5,449 nt of DNA from Campylobacterota bacterium (GTDB lineage Bacteria; Campylobacterota; Campylobacteria; Campylobacterales; Sulfurovaceae). The notes beneath the pieces are model-generated. The model worked only from the letters and a program-made list of their open reading frames with translations. It did no database searches and was not told the origin of the DNA. The DNA is taken from assembly GCA_003646525.1 (NCBI GenBank), contig QMKU01000116.1:1-5449 (forward strand), written 5' to 3'. Positions 1-5,449 of the stretch are shown here, piece by piece. Position 1 is the first letter of the stretch, and each line of letters starts with the position of its first letter. The position numbers and the translations under genes are program-made.

Positions 1-14
1 AATAAGGTAATACC

Positions 15-521
15 ATGGCACAAACAAGACGCTTTCGTGATGTAAAACAAAAAAAACCTATAAGTGAACAGCTCGACAAAAAAGAGTCAAAAAAGAGTCA
101 AAAAGATTTACCCCCTTATGCCTCCATAGGGAATAAAACAAAAGCATTTATCACTGATCTCTTTATGCTCTTAATGCCTATTATGTATATCGTAGTCTAT
201 CTTGTCATGGGTGGGCTTCAGGGCTTTTCAGAGCACTTGATGAAGGGGTGGATCTATATCCTTGTTCCCAACTTTATCATCACCTTTCTCTTCTTTTGGA
301 GAAGTGCACAGACTCCTGGATGCAGAGCCTATGGTATCAAACTTGTTGATAGTAGATCTGGAGGAGAAGCACATCCTCTTGCCCTTGCCCTACGCTACTA
401 TTTTGAATTGATTTCCATCATTACAGTTGTTGGGCTACTCATAGCATATTTCAGAAAAGACCATAAGTGTCTACATGACTTGCTCTCAGGTACTGTCTTG
501 GTCGATACAGATAAGACCTAG
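15..521 (+). CDS. RDD family integral membrane protein
   Basis: A 168-residue RDD-domain protein of the inner membrane; the biochemical role of most family members is unknown, with transport or ion exchange suggested for some. Residues 1-40 are a highly charged, Lys-rich cytoplasmic tail. Three likely membrane segments follow at about 45-66, 78-97 and 125-146. Family landmarks are the first-helix motif KTKAFITD (41-48, Asp48 kept), the loop motif TPGCRAYGIKLVD (100-112), and the C-terminal LHDLLSGTVLVD (153-164), which carries the third signature Asp. The signature Arg of the first helix appears replaced by Lys41, and the usual Lys after TPG is Cys103. The start at 15 is supported by AAGG at 4-7, seven bases upstream. 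The gene ends 6 bp before the MFS gene, so it is probably cotranscribed with it. An 11-bp tandem repeat lies in the tail-coding part. Family assignment is firm; function is unknown. Confidence 0.88.
   Translation: MAQTRRFRDVKQKKPISEQLDKKESKKSQKDLPPYASIGNKTKAFITDLFMLLMPIMYIVVYLVMGGLQGFSEHLMKGWIYILVPNFIITFLFFWRSAQTPGCRAYGIKLVDSRSGGEAHPLALALRYYFELISIITVVGLLIAYFRKDHKCLHDLLSGTVLVDTDKT
78..105 (+). repeat. 11-bp tandem direct repeat inside the RDD gene
   Basis: The unit aaaaaagagtc occurs at 78-88 and again at 89-99, followed by a partial third copy (aaaaag) at 100-105. The unit is not a multiple of three, so the encoded residues (KKESKKSQK, about 22-30) are not a simple peptide repeat, and a change in copy number would shift the reading frame. 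It may simply reflect Lys-rich coding in an AT-rich genome. Confidence 0.75.
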
Positions 522-527
522 TCAGAT

Positions 528-1676
528 ATGAGAGAAATAGATTCAAAGATTCCTATCGAACTCCCTCTGGCATTTTTCTATTTTTTCTACTTTTCTCTTG
601 TGGGAGTCTATGTCATCTTCATGCCAAAAGTACTACTCTCTTTTGGCTACAGCAAGGCAGAAATAGGCATTGTTTATGCTGCCGCACCTTTTATGCGCTT
701 CTTGATACCTTTTATCTTCAGGCGATTTATCACTCTTGATCATAAGGTTTTTTTGATTTCACTCGTTTTGATGTTGTTAGGATCACTAGTCTTTCTGGGC
801 ACAATAGAAGATTTCTGGTCTTACCTCATCGCCAATCTACTCTTTGGTGCTGCGATGGGAATTTCGCTACCCTATGTTGAGACGATCTCCCTGCACAAAC
901 TCTCCAAGAACCGTTATGGAAAGGTACGCCTCTATGGGTCGATAGGTTTTACTGTCATTGCCTTGTGGCTCGGTAAAGTTTTGACAGTTCCGTATGAAGC
1001 CCTCTACTATCTATTGGCTATGGTATTTTTCACACTACTCTCTGGTGCGGTGATAGCCCATATTGATCGAGATACCAAGATGGAAACTCTGGAAGAAAAC
1101 AAATCTTTTTCACTACTTATCTATCCATGGTTTTGGCTCAGTCTCTTTTTGATGCAAGTGAGCTTCGGAGGTTTTTATAATTTTTTTACTATTTACGAAA
1201 CAGCACACAGTATTTCACTGGAAATCACAAGTTGGCTATGGAGTTTTGGTGTCATCTGTGAAATTATTATGCTCTATTTTCAGGGACCTCTTCTGCAAAG
1301 AAACCTTTTGACTATCATCAAAGCAGCCACGCTCATCACAGCGATCCGATGGCTGATACTCTATCTTTTTCCAGACTCACTTCCTCTGACCTTTGCTTCG
1401 CAGTCCCTTCACGCTGTCAGCTTTGCCTTGTATCATACGGCAGCTATCTCTTATGTCTTTACACTCTACACTCAGAAAAAATTGGCACAGCAGTTCTTTC
1501 TCGGGATTGCCTTTGGTCTAGGTGGTTCCGTCGGGGCACTGCTCGCTGGACAAATTTATGGAGAAAATATGTTTTTGATTGAGGCGATCATTGCACTTCT
1601 TGCATTTGTGACACTCTTTGGACATGCACGAAGAAAAAAACAATCTACCTCAGGAGCAGACTCTTATGATCACTAA
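528..1676 (+). CDS. MFS transporter, HcaT (3-phenylpropionate permease)-like
   Basis: A 382-residue polytopic inner-membrane protein with about twelve hydrophobic segments (roughly 10-34, 43-62, 73-92, 96-117, 135-151, 156-177, 195-220, 232-252, 260-280, 283-310, 320-342, 346-366), the usual size for a major facilitator carrier. The motif YGKVRLYGSIGF at 130-141 and the segment QSLHAVSFALYHTAA at 292-306 resemble HcaT/MFS_1-like carriers; HcaT is annotated as a phenylpropionate permease, but substrate cannot be inherited at this distance. A charged cytoplasmic loop (about 178-193) separates the two six-helix halves. The start at 528 has only a weak ribosome-binding site and lies two sense codons after the in-frame stop of the RDD gene (TAG, TCA, GAT, ATG), suggesting translational coupling. 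The 3' end overlaps mobA by 11 bp. The substrate is unknown; the operon position next to mobA gives no direct clue. Confidence 0.85.
   Translation: MREIDSKIPIELPLAFFYFFYFSLVGVYVIFMPKVLLSFGYSKAEIGIVYAAAPFMRFLIPFIFRRFITLDHKVFLISLVLMLLGSLVFLGTIEDFWSYLIANLLFGAAMGISLPYVETISLHKLSKNRYGKVRLYGSIGFTVIALWLGKVLTVPYEALYYLLAMVFFTLLSGAVIAHIDRDTKMETLEENKSFSLLIYPWFWLSLFLMQVSFGGFYNFFTIYETAHSISLEITSWLWSFGVICEIIMLYFQGPLLQRNLLTIIKAATLITAIRWLILYLFPDSLPLTFASQSLHAVSFALYHTAAISYVFTLYTQKKLAQQFFLGIAFGLGGSVGALLAGQIYGENMFLIEAIIALLAFVTLFGHARRKKQSTSGADSYDH
1652..1656 (+). promoter_or_regulatory. Shine-Dalgarno site that sets the mobA start
   Basis: AGGAG lies nine bases before the ATG at 1666, inside the end of the MFS gene. 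It favours that ATG over the upstream TTG (1618) and ATG (1624) in the same frame, neither of which has a comparable site at good spacing. Confidence 0.7.
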
Positions 1677-2250
1677 CTCAAAATCAAAAAAGCATCTCGC
1701 TGTTATTTTTGCCGGAGGCAAGAGCTCGCGTATGGGACGAGACAAATCCCTTTTGCCTTTTGGAGGATATAATACTCTGAGTGAATATCAATTTCAGCGT
1801 TTGCAAAAACTATTTTCAAAAGTTTTGATCAGTAGCAAAAATCAAAAGTTTGGATTTGAAGTACCCCTAATCTTTGACCGCTACCCCCAAAGCTCACCAC
1901 TTGTCGGACTGCTCTCTGTTTTTGAAACGATTTTGGAAGATGAGTGTTTTGTACTAAGTGTAGATGCCCCCTTCGTTGATCAGGCAGTGATCAGTAGACT
2001 CTATGAAGAGAGTAATGATATCAGTTATGATGCTATCATAGCACAAAGTCCAGGGGGAAATCAACCTCTCTGTGGAATCTATAGACGATCCATCATCCCC
2101 CACGCCAAAGAATTTATCGCAGAAGAGAATCACAAACTAAATGCACTTCTCAGGGTAACAAAAAGTCATTTTGTCTACTTCGAGGATGAGAGACCTTTTG
2201 ACAATCTCAACCATCCATATGAATATGAAGCAGCAGTCAAAAGCCTTTAA
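1666..2250 (+). CDS. mobA: Molybdenum cofactor guanylyltransferase MobA
   Basis: Cytoplasmic nucleotidyltransferase that transfers GMP from GTP to Mo-molybdopterin, giving the guanine dinucleotide cofactor (MGD) used by DMSO-reductase-family enzymes. With the start at 1666 it has 194 residues, normal for MobA. The nucleotide-binding signature spans 11-32 (LAVIFAGGKSSRMGRDKSLL and on), with GG at 17-18, Arg22, Gly24, Asp26 and Lys27. SPLVGLLS at 77-84 matches the usual GPL-x-GL block. SVDAPFV at 98-104 carries the probable metal-binding Asp100. QPLCGIYRRS (133-142) and FDNLNHPYEYEAA (178-190) match the C-terminal MobA blocks. The reading frame is open upstream to a TTG at 1618, but those 16 extra residues overlap the MFS gene and precede the conserved fold. 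It overlaps the MFS gene by 11 bp and is probably the last gene of the operon. The molybdoenzymes it serves are not in the window. Confidence 0.93.
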   Translation: MITNSKSKKHLAVIFAGGKSSRMGRDKSLLPFGGYNTLSEYQFQRLQKLFSKVLISSKNQKFGFEVPLIFDRYPQSSPLVGLLSVFETILEDECFVLSVDAPFVDQAVISRLYEESNDISYDAIIAQSPGGNQPLCGIYRRSIIPHAKEFIAEENHKLNALLRVTKSHFVYFEDERPFDNLNHPYEYEAAVKSL

Positions 2251-2263
2251 AATGCCTAAGGCT
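2242..2263 (-). terminator. Weak hairpin between mobA and the LysR gene
   Basis: AGCCTT (2242-2247) and AAGGCT (2258-2263) form a 6-bp stem with a 10-nt loop in the convergent gap. Read on the - strand, the stem is followed by TTTTG, so it could terminate the LysR transcript. On the + strand no U-tract follows. The stem is short and the call is tentative. Confidence 0.3.
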
Positions 2264-2266
2264 AAC

Positions 2267-3163
2267 CTAACGAGAAGAGAGCATCTGGGACATCATTTTC
2301 TTAGAGAAGTAGGAAAACTTTTCAAAAAGACCACTGTGATACTTGTCTCTATGATAAACCATCAGAAAATCACGCTTGCATTCAAAATTTTTCAACTTGA
2401 CTTGATGCAGAGTCCCTTTGTCTATCTCTCCCTGTACGGCAATCTTGGAAATACAGGTAAAACAGCTATGATTGTTCAGGATGCTCTTGATCGATTCTGT
2501 ATGACCTAGCTCCAGAAAGATATCGAGTGCTCCCATCTTCTCTTTGATATAGTCGAGGAAGACTTCTCTAGTGCCACTTCCTTCCTCTCTGAGCACCCAT
2601 CGTTTATCAGCAAGCGAATCGATATAGCAAGGCTCTAGACACATACTCTCATCAGCCGTCACTACGACTAGCTCATCTACACCCACCTTCTCAGAAATAA
2701 CCTCATGATCGGTAACAATCCCTTCTATAAATCCAATATCGATCTTTCCCTCTTTGATCAAGTTAACAATCTCGGCGCTATTCCCTTCTTTGAGAGATAT
2801 TTTTACATCAGAGTAGTTATCCATATAGCTACAGATGATAGGAGGCATCAAATAATCGACAATCGTAGTACTTGCCCCCACCCGAATCATCCCCTTGTTG
2901 AGAGAATTTTTGAACTCATACTCAATATCTGAAAGTTTTTTATAGAGGGAGTCGATCTCCTTATGAAATGCACGCCCCAACTCATTCAGGATAAGCTTTT
3001 TATTGATACGGTCAAAGACAGGACGACCTAATATATTTTCTAACTCTTTGATAGACATTGAGATAGCCGATTGACTGAGCTTCATCTCTTTGGCAACATT
3101 GGTCAAGTGTCCAGATCTAACGACATTTAAAAAGATTTCCATTTGACGCAGGGTTATTTTCAT
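2267..3163 (-). CDS. yeiE: LysR-type regulator, YeiE-like, divergent from yeiH
   Basis: A 298-residue LysR-type regulator of full family length. The winged helix-turn-helix occupies about 1-60 (MKITLRQMEIFLNVVRSGHL, then the recognition region LSQSAISMSIKELENILGR at 29-47). A linker helix and the periplasmic-binding-like effector domain follow from about residue 92. Blocks shared with E. coli YeiE, as I recall it, are GASTTIVDYLMPP (96-108), IDIGFIEG (141-148), WVLREEGSGTRE (189-200) and LELGHTESIK (217-226). YeiE of enterobacteria has been reported to bind sulfite and promote sulfite tolerance; applying that here is inference. The Ser/Thr cluster around 98-100 and the GSGTR loop are the likely effector-contact regions of the fold. 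The start at 3163 has a modest AGAGAG site upstream. It is divergent from yeiH with a LysR box between them, so it probably represses itself and controls yeiH. LysR family certain; YeiE orthology likely. Confidence 0.9.
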   Translation of the reverse strand: MKITLRQMEIFLNVVRSGHLTNVAKEMKLSQSAISMSIKELENILGRPVFDRINKKLILNELGRAFHKEIDSLYKKLSDIEYEFKNSLNKGMIRVGASTTIVDYLMPPIICSYMDNYSDVKISLKEGNSAEIVNLIKEGKIDIGFIEGIVTDHEVISEKVGVDELVVVTADESMCLEPCYIDSLADKRWVLREEGSGTREVFLDYIKEKMGALDIFLELGHTESIKSILNNHSCFTCISKIAVQGEIDKGTLHQVKLKNFECKRDFLMVYHRDKYHSGLFEKFSYFSKKMMSQMLSSR

Positions 3164-3191
3164 ACTAATTCTCTCTTGAACATAAATTTTG

Positions 3192-3197
3192 ATTATA
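3192..3197 (-). promoter_or_regulatory. Predicted -10 element of the LysR gene
   Basis: On the - strand this reads TATAAT, an exact sigma-70-type -10 hexamer, within the perfect 10-bp palindrome GATTATAATC (3191-3200). A start near 3185 would leave a leader of about 22 bases. No good -35 lies at the standard distance. It overlaps the LysR box, the usual layout for autorepression. Confidence 0.5.
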
Positions 3198-3209
3198 ATC
3201 TTCGATTAT
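3195..3209. promoter_or_regulatory. LysR-type operator (T-N11-A box)
   Basis: The 15-mer ATAATCTTCGATTAT is an interrupted palindrome: ATAATC and GATTAT around a 3-bp centre. It contains T3196-N11-A3208, the standard LysR-family recognition pattern. It sits between the divergent LysR gene and yeiH and overlaps the LysR -10 element. Binding by the adjacent regulator is inferred from position and pattern; AT-rich DNA makes some chance matches expected. Confidence 0.6.
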
Positions 3210-3210
3210 T

Positions 3211-3240
3211 TTGATTTAGTGATTGTATCAAAATTATAGT
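3211..3240 (+). promoter_or_regulatory. Predicted sigma-70 promoter of yeiH
   Basis: TTGATT (3211-3216) and TATAGT (3235-3240) are separated by 18 bp. A second -10-like hexamer, TATACT, follows at 3240-3245. Transcription would start near 3247-3252, leaving a leader of about 30 bases that ends with AAGGA (3271-3275), five bases before the yeiH ATG. The -35 lies just downstream of the LysR box, consistent with activation or repression by the divergent regulator. Confidence 0.45.
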
Positions 3241-3280
3241 ATACTTTCCTAATAATTATCAAAAAAACTGAAGGATTTCT

Positions 3281-4348
3281 ATGGCTTTCTCCAAAGAAAA
3301 ACGAAAAGGCACCATTAGCGGTATTATTTTTGTAGCTATCTTCGCTGCTGCTGCAACCTACATAGCAGGACTTGGTCCTATCAAAGCGTTGGGGCTCTCG
3401 CCCTTGGTTATCGGTATTGTGATGGGTATCTTTTATGCCAATACACTACACAACCAAACACCTGAAGAGTGGCACAGTGGTATCACTTTTTCAGGTAAAA
3501 AAATCTTGCGTTTTGCAATTGTCTTTTATGGATTTCGCATTACTTTTCAAGAGATAATGGAAGTAGGAATGGATGGATTTCTTGTTTCATTGACAATGCT
3601 TTCAACGACACTGATCATGGGGGCTTGGCTCGGAACCAAAATATTTGGTATGGATAGAGATACTTCGATATTGACTGCATCTGGTGCATCGGTCTGTGGT
3701 GCCGCTGCCGTACTTGCCACTGAACCCGTATTAAAAGCTGAAGAGTACAAAACAGCCGTAGCCGTTTCGATGGTCGTGCTCTTCGGTACTATCTCTATGT
3801 TTTTATACCCTGTACTCTATACGACTATTATCGAAAATGCGAAAGGTTTCTTTCATATGACAGCTAGAGAGTTTGGCATATATGTAGGAGGTACAATCCA
3901 TGAAGTTGCACAAGTTGTCGCTGTGCCTGCATCTGTGCCTGGCTCACCCAAAGAGATGGCAGATGCAGCGGTTATCGTCAAAATGACTCGTGTCATTATG
4001 ATCGCACCGATGCTTATCGTCTTGGGGCTCTATCTTGCTTGGGAAGCCAAAAAGGCAGGAGGAGAGAGTGACAGCAAGATGAAGCTAGTTATCCCTTGGT
4101 TCGCTGTCTATTTTGTGATGGTCGCAGGCTTCAACTCGTTGCATCTTGTTCCTCAAAATATCGTTGATATAATCAATGAAATCGATACTTTCCTGCTCAC
4201 AATGGCGATGACTGCATTGGGTATGGGAACGGTCTTTGCCAAATTCAAGGGATTGGGTCTTGCGCCAGTTTACACAGCAGGATCCATGTTCATCTGGCTT
4301 GTCGTGGGTGGATTTGTCATCACTAAACTAGTGGTTGAGGTGCTTTAG
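3281..4348 (+). CDS. yeiH: YeiH family (UPF0324) putative sulfate/sulfite exporter
   Basis: A 355-residue inner-membrane protein of the YeiH/UPF0324 family (Pfam Cons_hypoth698), annotated as putative sulfate exporters; relatives sit in sulfonate-degradation clusters where sulfite or sulfate must leave the cell. About ten hydrophobic segments are visible. Blocks that match E. coli YeiH as I recall it are ILRFAIVFYGFRITF (75-89), GASVCGAAAVLATEPVLKAE (135-154), LFGTISMFLYPVLY (167-180), GGTIHEVAQVVA (203-214), IPWFAVYFVMVAGFNS (271-286) and TFLLTMAMTALGMGT (303-317). The conserved His207/Glu208/Gln211 and the CGAAA turn are candidates for the transport path, by inference. The start is supported by AAGGA at 3271-3275. 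It is transcribed away from the YeiE-like regulator. Its stop codon lies within the terminator hairpin shared with the convergent oxidoreductase. The family is firm; the transported anion is not proven. Confidence 0.9.
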   Translation: MAFSKEKRKGTISGIIFVAIFAAAATYIAGLGPIKALGLSPLVIGIVMGIFYANTLHNQTPEEWHSGITFSGKKILRFAIVFYGFRITFQEIMEVGMDGFLVSLTMLSTTLIMGAWLGTKIFGMDRDTSILTASGASVCGAAAVLATEPVLKAEEYKTAVAVSMVVLFGTISMFLYPVLYTTIIENAKGFFHMTAREFGIYVGGTIHEVAQVVAVPASVPGSPKEMADAAVIVKMTRVIMIAPMLIVLGLYLAWEAKKAGGESDSKMKLVIPWFAVYFVMVAGFNSLHLVPQNIVDIINEIDTFLLTMAMTALGMGTVFAKFKGLGLAPVYTAGSMFIWLVVGGFVITKLVVEVL

Positions 4349-4366
4349 TCTACACTAAGCACCTTT
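4338..4366 (+). terminator. Shared hairpin terminator between convergent genes
   Basis: AGGTGCTT (4338-4345) pairs with AAGCACCT (4357-4364). Pairing extends inward to AGT with ACT if one T bulges, leaving a CTAC loop. On the + strand it is followed by a short T-run (TTTA), so it can end the yeiH transcript; on the - strand no T-tract follows. The stem includes the end and stop codon of yeiH (4346-4348) and the stop of the convergent gene (4355-4357). Confidence 0.55.
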
Positions 4367-5449
4367 ACTGATTGCTTTGGCAGTCCGCATACTGCTTGTC
4401 CATGCAAAATGAAAGTTAAATCCTCCACGATCCCCATTCACATCGAGTATCTCTCCGGCTAGATAGAGGTTTCTCACTCTCTTTGACTCCATAGTTTGTG
4501 GGTTTACTTCCATTGTATCTACGCCACCCATCGCTACTTCAGCACCCTCAAAACCTCTCGTACCAGAGAGGGAGAGTTTGAGGTTTTTAATCGCATAAAC
4601 TAGCTTGCCTATCTCTTTTCTATTCAAATCTTGTTCAATCTTGGCTTTGCATTTGGACTGCTCAAGGAGAATAGATATAAGTTTTTTATTAAGAAATCCT
4701 TGCAACCAAAGTGTTAGAGGCTTGATGCTCTCAGGGTTGATACTACTGAGCAATAGATTTATCAGCTGTTCCTTGCTCAGTTCGGGGAGAATATCAAGAC
4801 TTAGTTCACAGTAAGCAAACGATGCAAGCCGTTGACTTGTCCTATAGCTGATATCGAGAACAGCCAATCCACTAATACCATAATTGGTAAAAAGTATATC
4901 CCCTTTTCTCTCAGTGATATAGTCACCGTTGGCATAGAGCTTGACCACCGCTTCGACTTTCACTCCACTCGCTTTTTTTACCCATACTTCCTCTGAGCAG
5001 AGTTGTACCAATGATGGACTACTCGGAATGAGTCTATGTCCTAGAGAGGCAGCCATCTCCAAACCGCTAAAACCTCCTCCGAGCTGTGGAGCTGCTGGTG
5101 AACCTGATGCGAGAATGAGCACTTCGCACTCTTTTTTTCCCTGAGTAGTATCCAAAACAAAACCTAGTTTCGTCTCCATGACAGCGCTCACAGTACAATC
5201 ACAAAGAATTTCAACACCCACACACCCTGCTTCGTAGACCAAGAGCTCTACTACGGTACTCGCTTGTAGTCCCATTGGGAAAATCTTCCCCTCTTTTCCC
5301 TCAATCAACGGCAAGCCCATGCGCTCAAACAGAGAGATGATCTCTTCCGCTCCATAACCCCTCAAGACTTCTCTGACAAAATCAGGATTCTGGGAATGAT
5401 AGCGATGTGGCAAAATAGACTGATTACCAATGTTGCATTTGCCATTACC
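4355..5449 (-). CDS. HI0933/YhiN/BaiN-family FAD-dependent oxidoreductase, N-terminus cut by window
   Basis: A flavoprotein of the HI0933-like family (PF03486; NAD(P)/FAD-dependent oxidoreductase). 364 residues are visible; the family is about 400, so roughly 35-40 N-terminal residues with the GxGxxG FAD motif lie past the window end. The frame is open to the last base. The TTG at 5411-5413 is internal, because the residues before it read GNGKCNIGN (visible residues 1-9), the family's GNGRCNxTN block. Further blocks are KIFPMGLQAS (55-64), LILASGS (111-117), GDILFTNYGISGLAVLDIS (183-201), AMGGVDTMEVNPQTMESK (306-323) and LAGEILDVNGDRGGFNFHFAW (330-350), the C-terminal FAD-contacting region. 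LASGS replaces the common ATGG, a modest divergence. The physiological substrate is unknown for most members; BaiN's link to bile acids should not be transferred. It converges on yeiH with a 6-bp gap. Confidence 0.9.
   Translation of the reverse strand, partial: GNGKCNIGNQSILPHRYHSQNPDFVREVLRGYGAEEIISLFERMGLPLIEGKEGKIFPMGLQASTVVELLVYEAGCVGVEILCDCTVSAVMETKLGFVLDTTQGKKECEVLILASGSPAAPQLGGGFSGLEMAASLGHRLIPSSPSLVQLCSEEVWVKKASGVKVEAVVKLYANGDYITERKGDILFTNYGISGLAVLDISYRTSQRLASFAYCELSLDILPELSKEQLINLLLSSINPESIKPLTLWLQGFLNKKLISILLEQSKCKAKIEQDLNRKEIGKLVYAIKNLKLSLSGTRGFEGAEVAMGGVDTMEVNPQTMESKRVRNLYLAGEILDVNGDRGGFNFHFAWTSSMRTAKAISKGA

Larger units (their letters stand above)
3187..3264. repeat. Four TTTTGAT heptamers in opposing orientation
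   Basis: TTTTGAT occurs at 3187-3193 and 3209-3215 (22 bp apart), and its complement ATCAAAA at 3227-3233 and 3258-3264 (31 bp apart). The inner pair extends to ATTTTGAT-N11-ATCAAAAT (3208-3234). The outer left copy also pairs with the third as a 9-bp inverted repeat (3185-3193 with 3227-3235). The set covers the predicted yeiH promoter and leader, so it could be an array of regulator half-sites. Confidence 0.5.

Noticed and set aside
1349..1582. + strand open frame inside the MFS gene
   Set aside because: The alternative frame of a well-supported membrane protein gene; its Cys/Arg/Ser-rich translation shows no domain.
1618..1665. N-terminal extension of mobA from a TTG at 1618 or ATG at 1624
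   Set aside because: The extension overlaps the MFS gene, has no good ribosome-binding site, and precedes the conserved MobA fold; the ATG at 1666 has AGGAG nine bases upstream.
2171..2509. + strand open frame of 112 codons across the mobA end and the LysR gene
   Set aside because: It is antisense to the LysR coding region and out of frame with mobA, with no recognisable domain; a shadow frame.
3189..3202. FNR/CRP-like box (TTGAT-N4-ATCTT) in the yeiE-yeiH gap
   Set aside because: Only the left half matches the TTGAT-N4-ATCAA consensus fully, and the same bases are better explained by the -10 palindrome and the LysR box.
3547..3750. - strand open frame of 67 codons inside yeiH
   Set aside because: Antisense shadow of a strongly conserved coding region, with no ribosome-binding site or domain recognised.
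4605..5144. Two small + strand open frames inside the oxidoreductase gene
   Set aside because: Both are antisense to conserved family motifs and look like shadows.

Overview
The window is a moderately AT-rich, tightly packed bacterial chromosome segment with six protein-coding genes. I see no RNA genes, mobile elements or CRISPR. The style suggests a Campylobacterota (epsilonproteobacterial) genome, possibly a sulfur-oxidising Sulfurovum/Sulfurimonas-type organism. The reasons are the MobA with an N-terminal block (GGKSSRMGRDKSLLPFGG, then an aromatic-rich LSEYQFQRL stretch) that I recall from Campylobacter MobA, the Lys/Phe/Ile-rich proteins, and the short gene gaps. The genus is inference; no marker gene is present.

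Left block (+ strand, 15-2250): an RDD-family membrane protein, a 12-helix MFS transporter of the HcaT-like type, and the molybdenum cofactor guanylyltransferase MobA. The first two genes are 6 bp apart. MobA, with the start chosen here (1666), overlaps the MFS gene by 11 bp, so the three look like one transcription unit. Only MobA has a clear biochemical role: it attaches GMP to molybdopterin for enzymes such as formate dehydrogenase, nitrate reductase and polysulfide reductase. Nothing in the sequence ties the two membrane proteins to that pathway.

Middle block (2267-4348): a LysR-type regulator on the - strand is divergent from a YeiH-family (UPF0324, 'putative sulfate exporter') membrane protein on the + strand. 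Both proteins resemble the E. coli YeiE/YeiH pair closely, and E. coli has the same divergent arrangement. The 117-bp space between them holds a textbook LysR box (T-N11-A palindrome) on top of a consensus -10 element for the regulator. It also holds four TTTTGAT heptamers in opposing orientation and a plausible yeiH promoter. This is the most informative part of the window: a probable self-contained, autoregulated switch for export of sulfite, sulfate or a related sulfur anion.

Right block (- strand, 4355-5449): a HI0933/YhiN/BaiN-family FAD-dependent oxidoreductase, cut by the window end so that its N-terminal FAD-binding segment is missing. It converges on yeiH with a 6-bp gap. A hairpin spanning both stop codons probably serves as a shared terminator.

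I did not find a clearly novel multi-gene system. The regulatory architecture between the LysR gene and yeiH is the best candidate for follow-up.
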